This document shows positions 43,534 through 47,682 of a DNA stretch of 47,682 nt, piece after piece. The translations under genes and the position numbers were made by a program. The DNA is taken from assembly GCA_024641705.1 (NCBI GenBank), contig JAHECO010000030.1:1-47682 (forward strand), given 5' to 3'. Source of the DNA: Candidatus Kryptoniota bacterium. GTDB lineage: Bacteria > Bacteroidota > Ignavibacteria > Kryptoniales > JAKASW01. The notes under the pieces are model-generated. The model had not been told where the DNA came from, searched no databases, and saw only the letters and a program-made list of their open reading frames with translations. Every line of letters begins with the position of its first letter. Position 1 is the first letter of the stretch.

Positions 43534-44769
43534 TCATGGATAAAGCAAATACTTTTGCCTCAAAGTTTCAAACCTCTCAATCTCACCCTTCCACGAAGCG
43601 AATACCTCTGCGGGAGTCTTCCCCTCTTCAAGCATCGACCTTACAAAAGGAGTGCCAGCAAGCTTGTCAAAATAGGACGGGATGAACTTGAACTTCTCCG
43701 GGTAGAGCCTGCGGATTGCCCAGACTATCGTAACACCGGTTTCGACCGGCCTGAAATCGTCCCTTCTCGTGACAACTATCTTTATGCCGCGGCAAAGCTT
43801 GCCCTGGTATTTCGGTTTATCTGCCCATGGGAGCGAGCGCGGCGTGAACTCGACCGGCTCGAACGTCACGCCTGAAAGATGCTGGCTCTTCAATAACGAC
43901 AGAAGTTTGCCGGAATTTATGTAAGGCGCTCCGATCGTCTCGAAAGGATGTGCGGTGCCGCGCCCTTCTGAAACGTTTGTCGCCTCGAGCAACACGTTCC
44001 CGGGATAGACCTCGACGGCATTCATGTCGGGCAGGTTAGGCGACGGGGTTATCCATTTAAGCCCCGTCTCGTCGTACCACATGTCCCTTCTGTAGTTCTC
44101 CATCTTCACGACCGCGAGGGCCGCACGCACTCCGCCCTTCAACATGCCTGCGTTGTTGATCATGGTCGCAAGTTCACCCGGGGTCATTCCGTAGACGCTG
44201 GGAATAGGCTGTACCCCTATAAATGACTTCAGGGAATCGACCAGTACCGGGCCGTCGACGAGATCGGCGCGGAGCATATCCGGTTTATCCAGCACGATCA
44301 ACGGAATGTGATTCTCCGCAGCGGCTTCCAGACAATAATCGAGTGTGCTGATGAAAGTGTAGAACCTCGCACCGACATCCTGGATATCATAGATCAGTAC
44401 ATCGATACCCTTGAGCATCTGCGGCGTGGGCTTCCTTGTTTCGCCGTAAAGCGAGTAGACCGGCACTCCCGTTTCCTTGTCTATGCCGCCTGAAACGCTT
44501 TCCCCCGCCGAGGCCTTGCCTCTTATTCCGTGCTCCGGCGCGAAGAGGGCGGCGAGCTTGACGCCGGGAACGTGTGCCAGGACATCGACGATATGTCTTC
44601 CGCCCTGCAGTACTCCGCTTTGGTTCGTGATTATTCCGATCGACTTGCCCTGGATGAGATGAAGGTCTTTCTCGATAAAGACTTCATCTCCGGCTTTCAC
44701 CCTGTACTGCGCAACACCCAGAGAAGCAAAGAAAAGTAGGACAAGCATGACATAGAATGGCCGTTTCAT
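43534..44769 (-). CDS. Exo-beta-N-acetylmuramidase NamZ-like (DUF1343)
   Basis: A 411 aa secreted protein of the DUF1343/NamZ family, whose characterised member removes terminal MurNAc from peptidoglycan fragments. It has a signal peptide (about 1-20), then the family blocks GKSIGIITNQSGV, LAALFAPEHGIRG, VPVYSLYGETRKPTPQML, DVLIYDIQDVGARFYTFIST, GMTPGELATM, WITPSPNLP and LLEATNVSEGRGTAHPFE. I start at ATG 44769, with GGAGAA just upstream and the signal peptide directly after; it overlaps the NUDIX stop codon by ATGA. A longer in-frame start at 44820 would lie inside the NUDIX gene. The role is probably cell-wall recycling. Confidence 0.9.
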   Translation of the reverse strand: MKRPFYVMLVLLFFASLGVAQYRVKAGDEVFIEKDLHLIQGKSIGIITNQSGVLQGGRHIVDVLAHVPGVKLAALFAPEHGIRGKASAGESVSGGIDKETGVPVYSLYGETRKPTPQMLKGIDVLIYDIQDVGARFYTFISTLDYCLEAAAENHIPLIVLDKPDMLRADLVDGPVLVDSLKSFIGVQPIPSVYGMTPGELATMINNAGMLKGGVRAALAVVKMENYRRDMWYDETGLKWITPSPNLPDMNAVEVYPGNVLLEATNVSEGRGTAHPFETIGAPYINSGKLLSLLKSQHLSGVTFEPVEFTPRSLPWADKPKYQGKLCRGIKIVVTRRDDFRPVETGVTIVWAIRRLYPEKFKFIPSYFDKLAGTPFVRSMLEEGKTPAEVFASWKGEIERFETLRQKYLLYP

Positions 44770-45323
44770 TTCGACTTCTCCTTCAACAAGGCTAACACGC
44801 TGCGGCGGGAAAGCACCCACGTAGCAAGTGTCATCCCGTCCCAGATCGCGCCGTCTTCCATGAGCTTCTCCAGCTCAGGGATAGTCACGCGGATTTCTTC
44901 GAATTCTTCAGATGCGTCTCTTGGGCGCGTGGCCGCGCTCAGCCCTGTGGCAACGTATACCTTGCAGATCTCGTCCGTCGCGCCGTTGAAAGGATTAAAC
45001 TCCCCGACTTCTTTCCACTCTCGCGCGGCAAGCCCGGCCTCTTCCGCGAGCTCGTTCTTTGCCGTCAGCAGGAAATCGCCCCCCTTGACGCCTCCGCTCG
45101 CGAACTCGACGCTTTCCTTCTTCCATAAGTATCTGAACTGTTTGACCACTGTTATGGTCCCGTCGTCGTGGACCGGTATCACCATCACCGCGCCCGGGGA
45201 ATGCACATAATGATACTTCCCGGTTTCACCGCCGGGGAGCGTGTATTTGTCCAGTTTGTATTCCCAATAGGGATTCTTGAAAAGGAGTTTCGAGGCGAGT
45301 GTTTCTAATTTCTTGAGGGACAA
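44766..45323 (-). CDS. NUDIX hydrolase, ADP-ribose pyrophosphatase-like
   Basis: A 185 aa NUDIX hydrolase that probably cleaves ADP-ribose or a related nucleoside diphosphate derivative. The NUDIX box reads GGVKGGDFLLTAKNELAEEA, then GL: the NELAEEAGL helix is good, but the Glu five residues after the first Gly is Asp here. GAVMVIPVHDDGTITVVKQF and YVATGLS are family features. The start is uncertain. Upstream in-frame ATGs fall inside ndk in a different frame. The first plausible start outside ndk is TTG at 45323, two bases after the ndk stop. Operon with ndk and the muramidase gene. Confidence 0.85.
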   Translation of the reverse strand: MSLKKLETLASKLLFKNPYWEYKLDKYTLPGGETGKYHYVHSPGAVMVIPVHDDGTITVVKQFRYLWKKESVEFASGGVKGGDFLLTAKNELAEEAGLAAREWKEVGEFNPFNGATDEICKVYVATGLSAATRPRDASEEFEEIRVTIPELEKLMEDGAIWDGMTLATWVLSRRSVLALLKEKSK

Positions 45324-45325
45324 GT

Positions 45326-45748
45326 CTAACGCAAGTCTACAAGCTCTCGTTCGGAGAAGAAAAACCCGATTTCCCGTTCCGCATTCTCCGGGGAATCCGA
45401 ACCGTGGACTATGTTCTCCCCTTTGCTCTCGGCGAAATCGCGCCTTATCGTCCCGGGGGCAGCTTCCTTGGGATCGGTGGCCCCGATGAGCTTTCTGAAC
45501 TCGTCGAAAGCATTCTCTTTCTCGAGCACCATCGGTATACACGGGCCCGAGGTCATGAACTCGACAAGGCCGGCGTAGAACGGACGCTCTCTGTGCACGG
45601 CGTAGAACTCTCCGGCGGCTTCCTTCGTAAGATGGGCCATCTTCAGTCCGGTTATCTTAAAATTGGCTTTCTGGATCCTTGCGATGACTTCACCGGCAAG
45701 GTTTCTTCTCACGCAATCGGGTTTCAATATTGCAAGTGTGCGACTCAT
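45326..45748 (-). CDS. ndk: Nucleoside diphosphate kinase
   Basis: Transfers the gamma phosphate between nucleoside triphosphates and diphosphates in the cytoplasm. The 140 aa length is standard. [20 protein letters not shown] opens the protein, and the phospho-His is H115 in [16 protein letters not shown]. The metal and base-binding residues ([17 protein letters not shown]) are present. AAAGGAAA lies about ten bases before the ATG. It precedes the NUDIX gene by only two bases and follows sucD after an 83-base gap. Confidence 0.97.
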   Translation of the reverse strand: MSRTLAILKPDCVRRNLAGEVIARIQKANFKITGLKMAHLTKEAAGEFYAVHRERPFYAGLVEFMTSGPCIPMVLEKENAFDEFRKLIGATDPKEAAPGTIRRDFAESKGENIVHGSDSPENAEREIGFFFSERELVDLR

Positions 45749-45783
45749 AACTCGGTATGTTTTCCTTTCAGGTCTCCGGGCGG

Positions 45784-45814
45784 TCAGCTTTCAGCAGTCA
45801 GCGATCGGCTGAAC
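45784..45814. repeat. Heptad TCAGC repeat between sucD and ndk
   Basis: TCAGC occurs at 45784, 45791 and 45798, exactly seven bases apart, followed by GGCTGA in the opposite sense. A short tandem array of the kind often scattered in bacterial intergenic DNA; on the minus strand it reads as GCTGA units. Confidence 0.6.
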
Positions 45815-45831
45815 GGCGGGAGCGCGGCCCT

Positions 45832-46794
45832 CTATTTTTTTCTTTTTGATTTTGAAACTATTTTCTTTGTCCCGGCTCTTGCAGGCTTTTTCCTGACCGG
45901 CACGCTGGTCTTCTTCTTCGACTTCGTGCCGAGGACTTTGGCCACGGCCTGACCGATCAGCGCCGGGCTTTCGACGACGACGATCCCGGCTCTCTTCATC
46001 GCCTTCATCTTCTCGTCGGCCGTCCCGTGTCCGCCGGAGATGATGGCGCCTGCATGTCCCATCCTTCTTCCCGGAGGAGCAGTGCGCCCGGCAATGAAAC
46101 CCACGACCGGTTTCTTGAAGTACTTCCTGATATACTCGGCGGCTTCTTCTTCTGCGGTCCCGCCTATCTCGCCTATCATCACGACAGCTTCGGTCTGGTC
46201 GTCGTCGTTGAAGAGTTTGAGAGCGTCGACGAACTTCGTTCCGATTACGGGGTCGCCGCCTATCCCGACGCACGTGGATTGGCCGTACCCCTGAGAGGTA
46301 ACCTGCGCAACCGCCTCGTATGTCAGCGTTCCGCTTCTGGAAATGAGTCCGACGGTCCCTTTCCTGTGGATGAAGCCCGGCATTATTCCGACCTTCGCCT
46401 TACCCGGTGAAATAACCCCGGGGCAGTTCGGACCGACCATCCTGACGTTTTTCTTCTTAAGGTAGTCGTAAACGCCTACCATGTCGCGGACCGGAATGCC
46501 TTCGGTTATGCACACGATCAGACGCACGCCCGCATCCGCCGCTTCGACGATGGCGTCGGGGGCAAACGCGGCAGGCACGAATATGACCGACGTGTTGGCG
46601 CCCTCCTTTTCGACAGCCTCGGCCACCGTGTTGAACACCGGTACGTTCAGGTGCTTGGTGCCTCCCTTGCCGGGAGTGACGCCTCCGGCTACTTTCGTCC
46701 CGTACTCTATCATCTGTTCCGTGTGGAATGAACCTTCGCCTCCCGTAATTCCCTGGACCACGAGGCGAGTCGACTTGTCAACCAGTATGCTCAT
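45832..46794 (-). CDS. sucD: Succinyl-CoA synthetase alpha subunit with basic C-terminal tail
   Basis: Catalyses succinyl-CoA + NDP + Pi to succinate + NTP with the beta subunit, which is not in this window. The CoA-binding N-terminal domain ([20 protein letters not shown], then GGVTPGKGG) and the ligase domain with phospho-His H247 in [20 protein letters not shown] are complete. The usual protein ends near residue 290 (GQAVAKVLG). Here 30 more residues follow, 15 of them Lys or Arg, encoded at 45835-45924. The function of this tail is unknown. The enzyme fits the ferredoxin oxidoreductases of the window in a TCA-type pathway. gatA lies 13 bases upstream on the same strand. Confidence 0.95.
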   Translation of the reverse strand: MSILVDKSTRLVVQGITGGEGSFHTEQMIEYGTKVAGGVTPGKGGTKHLNVPVFNTVAEAVEKEGANTSVIFVPAAFAPDAIVEAADAGVRLIVCITEGIPVRDMVGVYDYLKKKNVRMVGPNCPGVISPGKAKVGIMPGFIHRKGTVGLISRSGTLTYEAVAQVTSQGYGQSTCVGIGGDPVIGTKFVDALKLFNDDDQTEAVVMIGEIGGTAEEEAAEYIRKYFKKPVVGFIAGRTAPPGRRMGHAGAIISGGHGTADEKMKAMKRAGIVVVESPALIGQAVAKVLGTKSKKKTSVPVRKKPARAGTKKIVSKSKRKK

Positions 46795-46807
46795 TAGCAG
46801 CTCTCTT

Positions 46808-47682
46808 TCAACTCTTCAAAGATTGTTCGATATGGTTTGCCAGTGTCAGTATGGTCTCCTCTTCGAACTGCCTTCCGAGAAGTTGCATGCCGATCGGAAG
46901 AGAGTTGGAATCGCGTCCCACCGGGAGCGAAACGCCGGGGATGCCGGCAAGGTTTGCCGAGACCGTGAATATATCTGAAAGATACATCTGAATTGGATCC
47001 GAAGTTTTCTCGCCTATTTTGAAGGCGGTAGTCGGTGCCGTCGGCGTAATAATCGCGTCGACTTTCCTGAAAGCGTCATCGAAATCCTGCTTGATGAGCC
47101 TGCGGACCCGCTGGGCCTTCCTGTAGTAGGCGTCGTAGTATCCGGCGGATAACACGAAAGTGCCGAGCATTATCCTGCGCTTCACTTCCGGGCCGAAGCC
47201 TTCGGTCCGCGACTGCACGTACATTTCTTCGAGATCTTCCGTGGCTTGCGACCTGTGCCCGTAGCGCGCGCCGTCGTACCTCTCAAGGTTCGAAGACGCT
47301 TCCGCGGTAGCGAGGACATAGTATGTAGGTATCGTATAGTCGAGATGCGGCATCGACACTTCGCTTATTTCGACGCCCGATGTACGGAGCATGTCGATCT
47401 CTCGTTCGATTGCCTGCCGGACTTCATCGGCCACCCCCCCACTGAGCGCCTCTTTCGCTATACCTACCCTTAACTTATTGACTTCCCTGTCCAGAAGCGA
47501 AGTGTAGGAAGGCACCGGTTTCTCGGCTGAGGTCGAATCGCGCTCATCATGTCCCGCGAGCACTTCCATCAGCGTGGCTACGTCGTACACCGAATTGGCA
47601 AACGGTCCGATGACGTCGAACGACGACGCAAATGCGACGAGCCCGTACCTCGAAACACGGCCGTAGGTCGACGTCATCGGAC
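46808..47682 (-). CDS. gatA: Aspartyl/glutamyl-tRNA amidotransferase subunit A (partial, 5' end outside the window)
   Basis: C-terminal 291 or so residues of an amidase-signature protein, open to the window edge. GatA generates ammonia from glutamine to convert Glu-tRNA(Gln) or Asp-tRNA(Asn) within the GatCAB complex. The visible part starts at [23 protein letters not shown], the conserved stretch just after the catalytic Ser-cisSer-Lys region, and continues with [38 protein letters not shown] and [12 protein letters not shown], all typical of GatA rather than other amidases. The apparent ATG near the edge is internal. It is first in the run with sucD. Confidence 0.93.
   Translation of the reverse strand, partial: PMTSTYGRVSRYGLVAFASSFDVIGPFANSVYDVATLMEVLAGHDERDSTSAEKPVPSYTSLLDREVNKLRVGIAKEALSGGVADEVRQAIEREIDMLRTSGVEISEVSMPHLDYTIPTYYVLATAEASSNLERYDGARYGHRSQATEDLEEMYVQSRTEGFGPEVKRRIMLGTFVLSAGYYDAYYRKAQRVRRLIKQDFDDAFRKVDAIITPTAPTTAFKIGEKTSDPIQMYLSDIFTVSANLAGIPGVSLPVGRDSNSLPIGMQLLGRQFEEETILTLANHIEQSLKS

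Noticed and set aside
1-47682. tRNA, rRNA, IS elements or prophage
   Set aside because: None recognised by eye; a tRNAscan or ISfinder run would be needed to exclude a weak candidate.

Overview
The window is a bacterial chromosome segment of roughly 55% GC by eye. It is densely coded, with about 34 genes and no rRNA, tRNA, phage or transposase gene recognised. The gene set includes ferredoxin-linked 2-oxoacid oxidoreductases, a secreted Tricorn-type protease, DUF3857/transglutaminase lipoproteins, a plug-and-barrel outer-membrane receptor, CX4CH lipoproteins and a TatD-radical SAM fusion. This points to a Gram-negative, anaerobic or facultative member of the Bacteroidota/Ignavibacteria side of the FCB group. 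That placement is an inference from gene content. Many genes have clear Shine-Dalgarno sequences, which argues against classical Bacteroidia.

Layout. 140-5121 (+): a GT9 glycosyltransferase, a CDF metal exporter and a GlcD/GlcF-type FAD/Fe-S dehydrogenase; the last two overlap by ATGA. 5499-8042 (-): a chemoreceptor with a cytoplasmic sugar-binding-protein-like domain whose two lobes are in swapped order. 8351-10605 (+): GNAT acetyltransferase, secreted PPC/DUF296 protein and a ferritin/VIT1 iron exporter. 10811-12997 (-): cyclopropane fatty acid synthase and an O-methyltransferase, divergent from a Tat-exported CrtI-like oxidoreductase (13523-15160). 15249-18359 (-): Tricorn-like protease. 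18583-19451 (-): a fluoride-resistance operon (fluoride riboswitch, crcB, DUF190). 19503-23798: a secreted GH133-type glucosidase flanked by two CX4CH lipoproteins. 23835-28222 (-): two tandem DUF3857/transglutaminase-like lipoproteins, one frameshifted and the other lacking the catalytic Cys. 28450-36106 (-): two 2-oxoacid:ferredoxin oxidoreductases and a small ferritin-like protein. 36585-41430 (+): TatD-radical SAM fusion and a large soluble hybrid histidine kinase. 41521-47682 (-): plug-and-barrel receptor, NamZ-type muramidase, NUDIX hydrolase, ndk, sucD with a basic tail, and the 3' part of gatA.

How it fits together. The Por operon (gamma, GltD-like/ferredoxin fusion, alpha, beta) and the Kor pair (alpha, beta-gamma fusion), with succinyl-CoA synthetase, suggest ferredoxin-based 2-oxoacid metabolism around a partial or reversible TCA cycle. 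The GltD-like module offers a route to NAD(P)H. The ferritin/VIT1 protein, the ferritin-like protein, the CDF exporter and the fluoride exporter form a scattered metal and ion stress complement.

The intergenic DNA is also structured. At least four elements of about 90 bp, built of degenerate 11-12 nt purine/pyrimidine units arranged as imperfect inverted repeats, sit between genes, and a related shorter array forms the 3' end of porB. A pair of tiny hairpins with CCCTA(A)CGGG cores lies near 10640-10695. The strongest candidates for something undescribed are the permuted chemoreceptor domain, the repeat family and the transglutaminase-like pair.
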